Below are positions 1 through 8,948 of a stretch of DNA of 64,000 nt, piece by piece; within the stretch, counting starts at the first letter, position 1; every line of letters starts with the position of its first letter. This stretch comes from Roseobacter sp. HKCCD6576-2 (lineage in GTDB: Bacteria; Pseudomonadota; Alphaproteobacteria; Rhodobacterales; Rhodobacteraceae). The notes beneath the pieces are model-generated. The model worked only from the letters and a program-made list of their open reading frames with translations. It had not been told where the DNA came from and did not search any database. The stretch covers positions 496,001-560,000 of the forward strand of contig NZ_WVNW01000002.1 of the NCBI RefSeq assembly GCF_013179285.1, read 5' to 3'. A program made the position numbers and the translations under genes.

Positions 1-764
1 CCGCAATCTGCCTCTTTCCCTATACCGATCCATCTCTGAAAACGGAGCTTTGCGAAGAGGCATGGAACCCCGACAATCTGTCCAACCGTGCGATCCGCGC
101 GATCAAAGATGCGGTGCCAGAGATCGCGGTCATGACCGATATCGCGCTCGACCCCTATAACGCCAATGGTCATGATGGGATTGTCCGCGACGGCGTGATC
201 GTGAATGACGAAACGGTCGAGGCGCTTGTGAAGATGGGCCTTGCGCAGGCGGAAGCCGGTGCGGATATCTTGGGGCCTTCCGATATGATGGACAGCCGGA
301 TTGGCGCGCTTCGGGATGCGCTGGAAGCCGAGGGGCATGTCAACGTGGCGATCATGTCTTATGCCGCCAAATTCGCCAGCGCGTTTTATGGCCCGTTCCG
401 CGATGCGGTTGGTGCTTCCGGCGCGCTGAAAGGGGATAAGAAGACCTATCAAATTGACCCGGCCAACCGGCAAGAGGCGCTCCGCTGTGTCGAACGTGAT
501 CTGTCCGAAGGGGCGGATATGGTGATGGTCAAACCTGGCCTGCCCTATCTTGATCTCTGCCGTGAGGTGAAGGATCGGTTCGGCGCGCCCACCTATGCCT
601 ATCAGGTCAGTGGGGAATACGCGATGATCGAGGCCGCGGCAGCCAATGGCTGGATCGATGGCGAGAAAGTCATGTTGGAAAGCCTGATGGCGTTTCGGCG
701 TGCCGGCTGTGACGGCGTCTTGACCTATTTCGCGCCGCGCATCGCCAAAATCCTCAACCAATAG
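1..764 (+). CDS. hemB: delta-aminolevulinic acid dehydratase (porphobilinogen synthase), 5' end missing
   Basis: Condenses two 5-aminolevulinate molecules to porphobilinogen in cytosolic tetrapyrrole synthesis. The reading frame is already open at base 3 (CLFPYTDPSLK...) and gives the last ~253 residues of a ~330-residue protein, so the start lies outside the window. Both Schiff-base lysines of the family are visible, in SYAAKFASAFYGPFRDA and in MVMVKPGLPYLDL. The metal loop reads DIALDPYNANGHDG with Asp where zinc enzymes have Cys, which points to the Mg-dependent class usual in alphaproteobacteria. No terminator is evident in the 135 bp that follow. Confidence 0.97.
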   Translation, partial: AICLFPYTDPSLKTELCEEAWNPDNLSNRAIRAIKDAVPEIAVMTDIALDPYNANGHDGIVRDGVIVNDETVEALVKMGLAQAEAGADILGPSDMMDSRIGALRDALEAEGHVNVAIMSYAAKFASAFYGPFRDAVGASGALKGDKKTYQIDPANRQEALRCVERDLSEGADMVMVKPGLPYLDLCREVKDRFGAPTYAYQVSGEYAMIEAAAANGWIDGEKVMLESLMAFRRAGCDGVLTYFAPRIAKILNQ

Positions 765-899
765 TGGTCAAATCGGCAGGAACCCGCAGGTTTGGTGTCA
801 TTGACAGATGACAGCGGGCGGAATTCGGCGTAAGATCGTTGGAAATCTGGGCTGATATAGACCTAGAAATCTGAGGCATGACATAAAGGCGGATATCCG

Positions 900-1454
900 A
901 TGAGCATTCTTTCCCGGCGCAATTTCGTGTTGAGCGCAGCCGCTGTTCCACTGGCGGCCTGCGGCAATGGCGTGGGCTCGCAAGGGTCACAACGCATCGA
1001 CGCCCGCGTCGATAGCGCGATCGATTTCATGTATAGCGAGGTGCCCGGCACGCAGGAGCTGTCCTTCAATGCGGCTGGCATGCTGGTCATGCCGCTGGTC
1101 ACGGAAGCAGGCTTTGGCTTTGGCGGCTCTTATGGGCGCGGCGCGCTGCGGATCAATGGCGCGACAGTCGATTACTACTCGGCCATCAGTGGCAGTTTTG
1201 GGCTTCAGATCGGTGCGCAGCAATATGCGCATACGTTGTTCTTCATGACGGAAGATGCGCTCAGCGAGTTCCGCCGTGGGCCCGGTTGGGCGGTGGGCGC
1301 CGATGTGCGCTACGCCGTCGTTAATCAGGGCGGCAATCTGGGGATCGACACCAACACATTGCTCGATCCGGTGATCGCTGTGGTTTACGGCCAGGCGGGG
1401 CTGATTGCGGGGGCCACACTTGAGGGCACGCGCTATTCTCGGATCCTTCCCTAA
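900..1454 (+). CDS. SYLF/YSC84-like domain lipoprotein, Tat-type signal
   Basis: A 184-residue exported protein of unknown exact role. The N-terminus SRRNFVLSAAAVPLAAC combines a twin-arginine motif (Arg6-Arg7) with a lipobox ending in Cys21, so it is probably a Tat-exported, lipid-anchored protein. The remainder (GGSYGRGALRINGATVDYYS, later DVRYAVVNQGGN) matches the glycine-rich SYLF (DUF500) domain, which in eukaryotic homologues binds lipids. It stands alone, 115 bp before the acylase gene. An AAGG about ten bases upstream of the ATG is the probable ribosome site. Confidence 0.8.
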   Translation: MSILSRRNFVLSAAAVPLAACGNGVGSQGSQRIDARVDSAIDFMYSEVPGTQELSFNAAGMLVMPLVTEAGFGFGGSYGRGALRINGATVDYYSAISGSFGLQIGAQQYAHTLFFMTEDALSEFRRGPGWAVGADVRYAVVNQGGNLGIDTNTLLDPVIAVVYGQAGLIAGATLEGTRYSRILP

Positions 1455-1569
1455 GAAACACGCCTCTCTTAGATCGAAATTGAAACCCGGGCTGCAGGCT
1501 TTGCAATCCGGCCGCATTGTCGCTACCACCGGCACCGAGTTTTTCAATCCTGGATGAGGTGCGCCCTAT

Positions 1570-4038
1570 ATGGCTGTCTTTCTGCGTTGGCTGGTCCGCC
1601 TGGTCACATTTGCCGTCGTCATCGCGGTATTGGCGGTCTCGCTTGCGGGGTGGATGGCATCGCGCAGCTTGCCGGATTATGACGCCAATTGGACCGTGCC
1701 CGGGATCACCGCGCCGGTTGAAATCGTGCGCGCCAACGCGAATGTCCCCCATGTCTTTGGCCGCACGGATGCCGATGTCTATTACGGGCTCGGCTTTGCC
1801 CATGCGCAAGACCGTCTCTGGCAAATGCTGATGACCCGCCGGACGGCGCAGGGGCGTCTGTCGGAGTTGTTTGGCACGCGCACATTAGAAATCGATGAGT
1901 TGTTACGTCGACTTGACCTCTATGGGCATTCTACACGCTCTGTTGCCGCCCAAACGCCCGAGACCATCGCCGCGCTGGAGGCCTATGCCGCCGGGGTGAA
2001 CGCCTGGCTGGAACTGGTGGGGCAAGAGGCGCTTGGCCGAGGCGCACCGGAGTTGTTTCTTTTTGCGCCCGAAATCGCGCCCTGGCAGCCCGCTGACAGT
2101 ATTGCGATCACCAGCATGATGGCTTTGCAACTTGCTGGCCACCATGAGGAGGAAGTGCTGCGCGCCCGCGCCTCTTTGGCCTTGGACGACCCGGCCCGAC
2201 TGGCCGACTTGATGCCAGACGTTCCCGGCGCGGGCATTGCTGCCCTGCCCGAATATGCCGCCCTCTTTGATGTGCCAATGCCGCGACATGCCGCCAACAC
2301 GTCGGCACCGCGCGATCCGCTGCATCCGAACCCGGGCCGGGGGCTTGCCGGTGCCTCAAATGCTTGGGCCGCAGCCCCGGGACGCTCTGCCGCCGGTGCT
2401 GCGCTTTTGGCCAATGATCCACATCTGGGCCTGACCGCCCCAACGATTTGGTATCTGGCGCGGCTGGAGCTGTCGACAGGCGGGGTGATCGGGGCCAGCA
2501 TTCCGGGCATGCCCGTCATACTTGCCGGCCGCACGGACCAGTTGGGATGGGGCATCACCTCGTCCTACATGGATGATATCGACCTCTTCGTTGAACAGGT
2601 GAACCCGAACAATCCGGAGCAGTACCTCACGCCGGATGGATGGGCCGATTTTGAGACCCGGCGGACCATCATCGAGGTGGCAGACAGCGCGCCGGTGACG
2701 ATCACCCTGCGCTGGACGGAGAACGGCCCGGTGATCCCGGGCAATCATTGGAATATCGGGACTGTCACGCCACCGGGCCATGTGATGAGCATGGCTTGGA
2801 CCGCGCTTAGCGATCAAAACACGTCGATCCAGACCGGCCTGGAACTGATGCGGGCAAGCTCGGTCGACGAGGCGCTGGCCGCGGGCGAGGCCTTTGTTGC
2901 CCCGTCGCAAAACCTCACCGTGGTGGATACTGACGGAAATATCGCGCTGCAAACCATCGGTCATATGCCCTGGCGCTTGACGCAGCATCAAAGCCAAGGC
3001 CGCATCCCCGCGCCTGGCTGGATCGCTGAAAACCGCTGGCAAGGCGTGACGCAATATTTCGCCAATCCGCATTTTGTGAACCCTGAAGGCGGGATCGTCG
3101 GCAACACCAATAACAAGGTTATCGATCGGGAGTTTCCGCTCCATGTCTCCCACAGTTGGGGAGACACACAGCGTGTGACCCGCTGGCAAAGCCTGATGCA
3201 AAACCGGCAGGTTCATACGCGAGACAGCTTCATCGAGGCGCAGCTGGATACGGTCTCTGCGGCAGCACGGAACATCCTGCCACTTGTCGCCCGGGACCTG
3301 TGGTTTTCTGGCGAAACAGCCCCTGAGGGAACACCGGAGCGGCGGCGGCAGCGGGCGTTGCAACTGCTGGCGGAGTGGAATGGCGAAATGAACGAACATC
3401 TGCCCGAGCCGCTGATCTACGCCGCCTGGATGCGCGAGTTGCAACAACGGCTGATCCGCGACGATATTGGGCCGCTGGCCAATGAGTTCCTGAAGATCGA
3501 ACCGCTTTTCATCGAACGAATCTTCCGCGATGTGGATGGTGCCGCAATCTGGTGCGACGTGCGCCCTTCGACGGCGGTTGAAACCTGTACCGACATCGCT
3601 CGCCTGGCGCTCGATGACGCGCTGCAATGGCTTGAAGAGCGCTATGGCGCGGGGGTGGAAAGCTGGCGGTGGGGCGCGGCACATCAGGCGCAGCACGACC
3701 ATCAGGTTTTAGGCGATACGGCCCTCTTCTCCTGGGTCGTCAATATCCGCCAACCCACCTCCGGCGGCGACTTCACCCTCCAACGCGCCGCGACGCCAGG
3801 CACCCTGCCCGACCCTTTCCTGAACACCCATTCCGCGGGCTATCGCGGCGTCTATGACTTCGCCGATCCCGACAGCTCCGTCTTTGTCATCGCCACCGGC
3901 CAATCCGGCCACCCGCTCAGCCCGTATTACGATGATTTGGGCGAGCTCTGGCGACGCGGCGAATACATCCCGATGTCGCTTGATCCGGACTTAGCAAGAG
4001 CAGGGAATGTCGGCGTCACCGTTTTGACGCCTCGTTGA
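1570..4038 (+). CDS. penicillin acylase family protein (Ntn hydrolase)
   Basis: An 822-residue periplasmic amide hydrolase precursor. The family folds as one chain and self-cleaves into alpha and beta subunits, the new N-terminal residue of beta being the nucleophile. Here the cleavage site is GA|SNAW with Ser263, followed by the expected NDPHLGL segment. One N-terminal hydrophobic helix (residues ~5-28) is a signal anchor. Substrates in this family range from penicillins to acyl-homoserine lactones and cyclic lipopeptides, so the substrate is unknown; quorum-signal turnover is only one option. It is transcribed alone and converges with the LytTR gene. Confidence 0.9.
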   Translation: MAVFLRWLVRLVTFAVVIAVLAVSLAGWMASRSLPDYDANWTVPGITAPVEIVRANANVPHVFGRTDADVYYGLGFAHAQDRLWQMLMTRRTAQGRLSELFGTRTLEIDELLRRLDLYGHSTRSVAAQTPETIAALEAYAAGVNAWLELVGQEALGRGAPELFLFAPEIAPWQPADSIAITSMMALQLAGHHEEEVLRARASLALDDPARLADLMPDVPGAGIAALPEYAALFDVPMPRHAANTSAPRDPLHPNPGRGLAGASNAWAAAPGRSAAGAALLANDPHLGLTAPTIWYLARLELSTGGVIGASIPGMPVILAGRTDQLGWGITSSYMDDIDLFVEQVNPNNPEQYLTPDGWADFETRRTIIEVADSAPVTITLRWTENGPVIPGNHWNIGTVTPPGHVMSMAWTALSDQNTSIQTGLELMRASSVDEALAAGEAFVAPSQNLTVVDTDGNIALQTIGHMPWRLTQHQSQGRIPAPGWIAENRWQGVTQYFANPHFVNPEGGIVGNTNNKVIDREFPLHVSHSWGDTQRVTRWQSLMQNRQVHTRDSFIEAQLDTVSAAARNILPLVARDLWFSGETAPEGTPERRRQRALQLLAEWNGEMNEHLPEPLIYAAWMRELQQRLIRDDIGPLANEFLKIEPLFIERIFRDVDGAAIWCDVRPSTAVETCTDIARLALDDALQWLEERYGAGVESWRWGAAHQAQHDHQVLGDTALFSWVVNIRQPTSGGDFTLQRAATPGTLPDPFLNTHSAGYRGVYDFADPDSSVFVIATGQSGHPLSPYYDDLGELWRRGEYIPMSLDPDLARAGNVGVTVLTPR

Positions 4039-4158
4039 AATTGCGGAGTCTGCTAGATGTGGACGGAGAAGAGATTGGGATTACGGTCCAAGTTAAACCT
4101 AACTCGGCTGATCGCCCCGTTCGCGACGGTTTATGTTGGCCCAAAGGCCTCTGACGGA

Positions 4159-4944
4159 TCACATGCGGTCGACAAAGTCCCGCACCTTTCGCCAGTAGCT
4201 TCGCCCGACAGGCACTTCCTCGCCAGATGATAGGACGATAACCCGTGCACCTTGCCGTGTGCGATACTCCCGGATCGCCGAGCGTGACACCCACCACGAC
4301 CGATGGACACGGACGCCGAAATCTCCGAGCGCCCCGGATGCCTCGCCAATCGATCCGCGCAGCAATGTCTCGCCAAGTTTGGTCTCTGCGCGCAGGTAGT
4401 GGTCTTGCGCCTGAAGCAGAATAAGGTCTGGCCCAAGGTCCGGCGGAAGACAGTCCAACCAGGCCGGCCGAGATGGGGCAGCGACGTCTCTTCTGACGTG
4501 AGTGTTCCGTTCCGGGATCACCTCAAACAGGTAGCTGACCGCCAAGGAGATCACGGCAACGTAAGGTAGCAACCGGATGAACTCCGCAAAAAAAGGATCC
4601 GCGAGCAAGACGGCGTGCAAACCCGCAAGCCACGCCGCCACCAAGACACTCGCGGCAAGTGCCCCCAACCCGACACTCAGCGGCGCAGAGACACTCAAGG
4701 TCTCACACCAAGTTGTCACCGCAATAGACGTCAGAAGGCCGATCCAGTAGCTGGTGATTACGACGACCGCCCAGTAGGTCAGACGCAAAGATACCGGCAT
4801 TGTCGTGTAGGTCCCGAATGGACCGGTGAGCCCGGCGACGACAGCGGCACAGGCAAGCCCCGCCCAAAGCAGCCGGTTTCGCGCTTCCGCCCGCGCTTCC
4901 GCGAGCGTCTCGCCGAGCAAAGTGTCATTCGCGACAAAGCTCAT
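4159..4944 (-). CDS. membrane-bound LytTR-type transcriptional regulator
   Basis: A 261-residue protein if it begins at MSFVANDTLL; an upstream TTG at 5010 would add 22 residues but has no ribosome site. The N-terminal half carries about four transmembrane segments (such as LLWAGLACAAVVAGLTG and LSVGLGALAASVLVAAWL). The last ~100 residues are a LytTR DNA-binding domain with the typical FGVRVHRSWWVSR core and a C-terminal GRSYWRKVRDF. LytTR proteins bind DNA direct repeats through beta strands; membrane-fused versions have no receiver domain and are thought to sense the membrane or envelope directly. It is divergent from the SMR pump, across a palindromic spacer. Confidence 0.85.
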   Translation of the reverse strand: MSFVANDTLLGETLAEARAEARNRLLWAGLACAAVVAGLTGPFGTYTTMPVSLRLTYWAVVVITSYWIGLLTSIAVTTWCETLSVSAPLSVGLGALAASVLVAAWLAGLHAVLLADPFFAEFIRLLPYVAVISLAVSYLFEVIPERNTHVRRDVAAPSRPAWLDCLPPDLGPDLILLQAQDHYLRAETKLGETLLRGSIGEASGALGDFGVRVHRSWWVSRSAIREYRTRQGARVIVLSSGEEVPVGRSYWRKVRDFVDRM

Positions 4945-5088
4945 GTCGTTGGCGCCAAACCCGTTTTGCCCCGTTTTCAGGAAGGCTACCACAGTGCGGA
5001 AAAGGTTCAACGCTAAGGGAGGCGTATATGCGTCATGCCATCAGAGTCTGTCTTGGAGCGCGTTTCGCGCCCTTCTGCGCCATCGCAG

Positions 5089-5108
5089 CCGACACCAATT
5101 GGCGTCGG
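5089..5108. promoter_or_regulatory. near-perfect 20-bp palindrome between LytTR and SMR genes
   Basis: CCGACaCCAATTGGcGTCGG: nine of ten base pairs are symmetric. It lies in the 233 bp between the divergent LytTR (start 4944) and SMR pump (start 5178) genes, 70 bp upstream of the pump. This symmetry suits a homodimeric repressor or activator rather than the direct repeats usual for LytTR proteins, so the binding protein is unknown. Confidence 0.5.
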
Positions 5109-5177
5109 ACGTAAAGATCCAAGCTTTGGCCATCCCCGCGCCAGCGACCTTTCACGATCAATCCAGGAGACCTCCCA

Positions 5178-5513
5178 ATGCCCACACCCTATCTCTATCT
5201 CGTCGCGTCCGTTATTGCAGAGACGATTGGCTATTCCGCTCTCAACGCAAGTGCCCAATTCTCGAAGCTATGGCCCTCCCTTATCGTGATCGTAGGTCTG
5301 GGCAGTTCCTTCTATTTTCTGACACTTGCGTTGAAATACATGCCCTTGGGCATCACCTACGCCGCTGCCTCCGGCCTAGGGGTCGTCTTCGTGGCTGCCG
5401 CTGGGGTGTTGGTTTTTGGCCAGAAACTCGATTTGGCGGCGATGGTCGGCCTTGCGTTCATCATTTCTGGCATCGTCATTATCAACGCACTCTCGGATTT
5501 CGCCCTTCATTAG
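5178..5513 (+). CDS. small multidrug resistance (SMR) family efflux transporter, EmrE-like
   Basis: A 111-residue inner-membrane protein with four transmembrane helices that works as an antiparallel dimer, exchanging protons for cationic drugs or related compounds. The alignment with EmrE is clear end to end: PYLYLVASVIAETIG carries the essential membrane Glu (Glu15, equivalent to EmrE Glu14), then LGITYAAASGLGVV and FGQKLDLAA. An AGGAG nine bases before the ATG sets the start. The GITYAxxSGLG segment resembles drug exporters more than the SugE/Gdx guanidinium exporters. It is divergent from a membrane LytTR regulator that may control it. Confidence 0.93.
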   Translation: MPTPYLYLVASVIAETIGYSALNASAQFSKLWPSLIVIVGLGSSFYFLTLALKYMPLGITYAAASGLGVVFVAAAGVLVFGQKLDLAAMVGLAFIISGIVIINALSDFALH

Positions 5514-5782
5514 CGGGTCGACCCATTCGTTTTACCTTGTGTGCACATCCGAGGAGCACGGCGCAGCCAACAGTCCGTCGCCAAACATAGACCTGCCCGC
5601 GTTGGGCATAGAGCTGCAGTTAGCTGACAGTCTGTCCAATGTCCGGCTTATGCACTTGGCGTTGAGAAGAGTGCAGTATTCAGAGTCTCACCATTGAAGC
5701 AAGAGAGTTTTTGATTTGTCCGCCATCACAGTCTCACTATTAGAGACCCGATAAGGCTTACTCTCTGCCCAATGGTTCCCGA

Positions 5783-6705
5783 ATGAACGACCTCCACAAA
5801 CTGTTCCCCAAGATTATGTCGATGCCCACCATCATATCTGGGCACCGGACAGCCGCGGTGATGTGATTGGCTATCGCTGGCTCCGCGAAATTGGTGCCCC
5901 AAAGCCGTTCGGCGATCCAACACCTATCCAGCGGGATTATCTCATTGATAAGTTTCTAGGCGAAGCCGCGCTCGCGCCATGCGCGTCCGTTCATGTGCAG
6001 ACCGATGGTGCCCTGCCTGATCCTGTTGCCGAGACCGCCTGGGTCCAAGCCGAAGCGGATCGCGTCGGCCATCAGGTCGCGATTGTCGGGTTGGTCGACC
6101 TTAGCCGCGACGACGCGCCCAAGCAGTTGGACCGACACTTGGCGCATGCCAGCTTTCGTGGTGTTCGGCAGATCGTCGCCCGCTTGGAAAACCGGCCGGA
6201 CCTGAGTTTTGCATCAAGAGGCTTTCTCGATGAGAAGCAATGGATTAATGGGCTACGTGCAGTTGCCGATCGAGATCTCGCCTTTGATATGCAGATCTAT
6301 CCCGAACAGGCAAAACAGGCGTTGGATGTGCTCGCAAGCTTGCCAGATCTGACCGTCATTCTTGATCACGCAGGGTGCCCGTACGATGCGTCACCTGAGG
6401 GTCAGTTACGGTGGCGTCAAGCGGTCAGAGCCTGGGCCAGACGACCAAAGACATATGTGAAACTGTCCGGTTGGGGCATGTATGATATGAGTTGGACTGG
6501 CGACAGCATCTCACCGATCTTACGCGCCCTTTTTGAGGAGTTTGGCCCGGAGCGCGTCATGTGGGGCAGCAACTATCCGGTCGAAAAACTGGCCCGTAGC
6601 TATCCCGACATGCTGTTTGAGATCGCCGCGCGCGTTAGAAAAACCGAGCGTGACTGGGTATTTAAACAATCTGCAGCAAAGGCTTACGGGCTAAACCTCA
6701 CCTAA
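5783..6705 (+). CDS. amidohydrolase-2 family metal-dependent hydrolase, apparently frameshifted near its start
   Basis: A TIM-barrel lactonase/amidohydrolase of the COG3618 type. The long frame gives LTVILDHAGCPYD and MWGSNYPVEKL, hallmarks of the family. The essential metal motif VDAHHHIW is encoded at 5818-5841 in this same frame, but the first possible start in it is GTG 5863, which would leave the motif out; upstream the frame is open to a stop at 5752 without ATG, GTG or TTG. An ATG at 5783 in another frame (MNDLHKLFP) would join it exactly if one C were added to the CCCC run at 5806-5809. So the gene is either broken or misread there. The 269 bp before it show no gene. Its stop overlaps the stop of phoB. 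Confidence 0.7.
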
Positions 6706-7388
6706 CCGAGCGCATATCCTGCGCCACGAACGGTGCGGATCGGATCCTCGCTGCCGGTGCTGCGCAATGCCTTCCTTAGACGTCCCACATGCACATCGAC
6801 CGTCCGGCTGTCGACATAGATGTCTCGCCCCCAGACCCGATCAAGCAACTGTTCCCGACTCCAGACCCGTCCGGGGCGCTCCATGAACGCCGTCAGCAAA
6901 CGGAATTCGGTGGGACCGAGGCTAAGCGACTCCCCTGCCCTGTAGACCCTGTGTTCGGTCATATCGAGCAGGATGTCGTCATACTCCAATCGCTCACCCA
7001 CAGCAGCCGGTCGGATGCGGCGGAGCTGCGTCCGAAGCCGCGCCAGGAGTTCGGCTACGGAATAAGGTTTCACCACATAGTCATCAGCGCCTGTTTCCAG
7101 CCCCCGGACCTTATCGACCTCTTCCGAGCGCGCAGAGAGCATGATCACCGGAATACGGTTGGTCTCGGTCCCGTTTTTCAACTGACGGCAGACCTCGATA
7201 CCCGAGACATGCGGCAGCATCCAATCCAGAATGATAACATCTGGCGGGGTTTCCCGGACGACAACCAGGGCCTCGTCCCCGGCCTCGGCCGTGACCACCT
7301 GAAACCCTTCAGCACGGATATTGTAGGCTAGAACCTCGCGCTGCGCAGGTTCGTCCTCCACCACCAGAACCAATGGCTCGCCTGCCAT
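6702..7388 (-). CDS. phoB: phosphate regulon response regulator PhoB
   Basis: A 228-residue OmpR-family transcription factor that, once phosphorylated by PhoR, binds Pho boxes and turns on phosphate-scavenging genes. The receiver domain (1-120) has acidic residues Glu11-Asp12, phospho-acceptor Asp55 in VIILDWMLP and Lys in VVKPYSVAELLAR. The winged-helix domain (130-228) has SLGPTEFRLLTAFMERPGRV and SRTVDVHVGRLRKAL. It is the last gene of the pst-phoU-phoB run, three bases after phoU, and ends against the convergent amidohydrolase with interlocking stop codons. Confidence 0.97.
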   Translation of the reverse strand: MAGEPLVLVVEDEPAQREVLAYNIRAEGFQVVTAEAGDEALVVVRETPPDVIILDWMLPHVSGIEVCRQLKNGTETNRIPVIMLSARSEEVDKVRGLETGADDYVVKPYSVAELLARLRTQLRRIRPAAVGERLEYDDILLDMTEHRVYRAGESLSLGPTEFRLLTAFMERPGRVWSREQLLDRVWGRDIYVDSRTVDVHVGRLRKALRSTGSEDPIRTVRGAGYALG

Positions 7389-7391
7389 GAC

Positions 7392-8108
7392 TTAGCCCTC
7401 GCGACCTTGTTCATACGGTGTCCGGTCTTGTTTCGGACGATCCTCGTCGGGCATCTCGCCGGTGACCAGATAGATCACCTGCTCGCAAATCGAGGTCACA
7501 TGGTCGCCCATGCGCTCGATGTTTTTGGCCATGAAATGCAAATGCATACAGGTGGTGATGTTGCGCGGGTCTTCCATCATGAAGGTCAGATATTCGCGGA
7601 ACAGCGCCGAATACATCTGATCGACCTCCAAGTCGCGCTCACGCACATCGGCGGCGAGATCGGCATCGCGCTGGATATAGGCATCAAGCGCGTCTTTCAG
7701 CATCAGTTCGACCGCGCGCGCCATCCGTTTCAACGCTGTCGCCGTACCCTCGATCGGCTGCATCTGGTTCACAACCGAGGTGCGTTTGGCGATGTTTTTG
7801 GAATAATCGCCGATCCGCTCCAGATTGGCCGAGACACGGAAGACGCTGAGCACGGTCCGCAGGTCCGACGCGATGGGCTGGCGTTGGGCCAGAATCCGCG
7901 CCGCCTCTTCATTGACTTGCTCTTCGAGCGCGTCGATCGCTTTGTCCCCTGCCCTGACCACTTGTGCCAAGTCCTCGTCACGTGTCTCCAACGCTTGTGC
8001 GGCGTTGACGATGCTTTCCTCAACCAAGCCGCCCATCTTCATGATCATCGCCTGGATTCCTTCCAGGTCACGATCAAAAGATGCTACAATATGTTCTTGA
8101 TTTGCCAT
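7392..8108 (-). CDS. phoU: phosphate transport system regulator PhoU
   Basis: A 238-residue all-helical cytosolic protein with two PhoU three-helix repeats (FDRDLEGIQAMIMKMGGLVE and MARAVELMLKDALDAYIQRD), each with the acidic E/DxxxD metal-binding positions. It links the Pst transporter to PhoR so that the regulon stays off when phosphate is plentiful. It lies 17 bp after pstB and 3 bp before phoB, the classical gene order. Confidence 0.97.
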   Translation of the reverse strand: MANQEHIVASFDRDLEGIQAMIMKMGGLVEESIVNAAQALETRDEDLAQVVRAGDKAIDALEEQVNEEAARILAQRQPIASDLRTVLSVFRVSANLERIGDYSKNIAKRTSVVNQMQPIEGTATALKRMARAVELMLKDALDAYIQRDADLAADVRERDLEVDQMYSALFREYLTFMMEDPRNITTCMHLHFMAKNIERMGDHVTSICEQVIYLVTGEMPDEDRPKQDRTPYEQGREG

Positions 8109-8125
8109 GATAAAATGCCGTCCTC

Positions 8126-8923
8126 TTAGCCAATACGGCCCGTAATGTAGCTTTCCGTGCGCGGATCATCGGGATTGGTGAAGATGTGGCCCGTCTCGCC
8201 AAATTCGACCAGTTCACCCAAATGGAAAAACGCGGTCTTCTGGCTCACCCGTGCGGCTTGCTGCATCGAGTGAGTCACGATCACGACCGAAAATCGGCTC
8301 CGCAACTCGTCGATCAACTCTTCGACCTGGGCTGTCGCGATCGGGTCGAGCGCCGAGCAGGGCTCATCCATCAACAACACTTCGGGGTTCGTGGCCACAG
8401 CGCGCGCAATGCAAAGACGTTGCTGCTGCCCGCCCGAAAGCCCGGTGCCGGGCTGATCCAAGCGGTCCTTCGCCTCTTCCCACAGCGCCGCGCGGCGCAG
8501 GGATTTCTCGACAATCTCGTCAAGCGCGGCTTTGTCTTTCGCCAGCCCGTGAATGCGCGGCCCATAGGCCACATTGTCATAGATCGACTTCGGGAACGGG
8601 TTTGGCTTCTGAAACACCATGCCAACCTTGGCGCGGAGCTGCACCGGGTCCACCTTGGGGTCATAAATGTCCTCGCCATCGAGCTTGATCTCACCGGTCA
8701 CGCGCGCCACGTCAATCGTGTCATTCATCCGGTTCAGACAGCGCAGGAAGGTGGATTTACCGCAACCCGAGGGACCGATGAAGGCCGTCACGGTGTTGTC
8801 GACAATATCCACATCGACCGCCTTGATCGCGTGGGTCTCGCCATAGAAAACATCCACGCCGCGCGCCGCGATTTTTAGCTCATTGGTGTCCACGTTGCGC
8901 TCCACTGCTCGCATATCATTCAT
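8126..8923 (-). CDS. pstB: phosphate ABC transporter ATP-binding protein PstB
   Basis: A 265-residue ATPase that drives high-affinity phosphate uptake. Walker A is GPSGCGKST, the signature is [14 protein letters not shown], Walker B is [14 protein letters not shown] and the switch His is in [10 protein letters not shown]. The start was placed at MNDMRAVER because GGAGG lies eight bases before it; longer upstream reading (to 8995) runs back into the end of pstA. It sits between pstA and phoU in the operon. Confidence 0.96.
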   Translation of the reverse strand: MNDMRAVERNVDTNELKIAARGVDVFYGETHAIKAVDVDIVDNTVTAFIGPSGCGKSTFLRCLNRMNDTIDVARVTGEIKLDGEDIYDPKVDPVQLRAKVGMVFQKPNPFPKSIYDNVAYGPRIHGLAKDKAALDEIVEKSLRRAALWEEAKDRLDQPGTGLSGGQQQRLCIARAVATNPEVLLMDEPCSALDPIATAQVEELIDELRSRFSVVIVTHSMQQAARVSQKTAFFHLGELVEFGETGHIFTNPDDPRTESYITGRIG

Positions 8924-8948
8924 ATGTGCGTCCTCCATAGCGCGCTTC

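Noticed and set aside
765-899. Promoter based on TTGACA at 801-806
   Set aside because: The only -10-like sequence (TAAGAT) is 24 bases away, too far for sigma-70.
2356-3702. 448-codon open frame opposite the penicillin acylase gene
   Set aside because: Entirely antisense to a well-supported gene; Arg/His/Pro-rich composition typical of high-GC shadow frames, with no domain.
5011-5177. Guanidine (ykkC-type) riboswitch before the SMR gene
   Set aside because: SMR genes are often preceded by one, but the required ACGR-loop tandem hairpins or ykkC core are not seen; the palindrome looks like a protein site.
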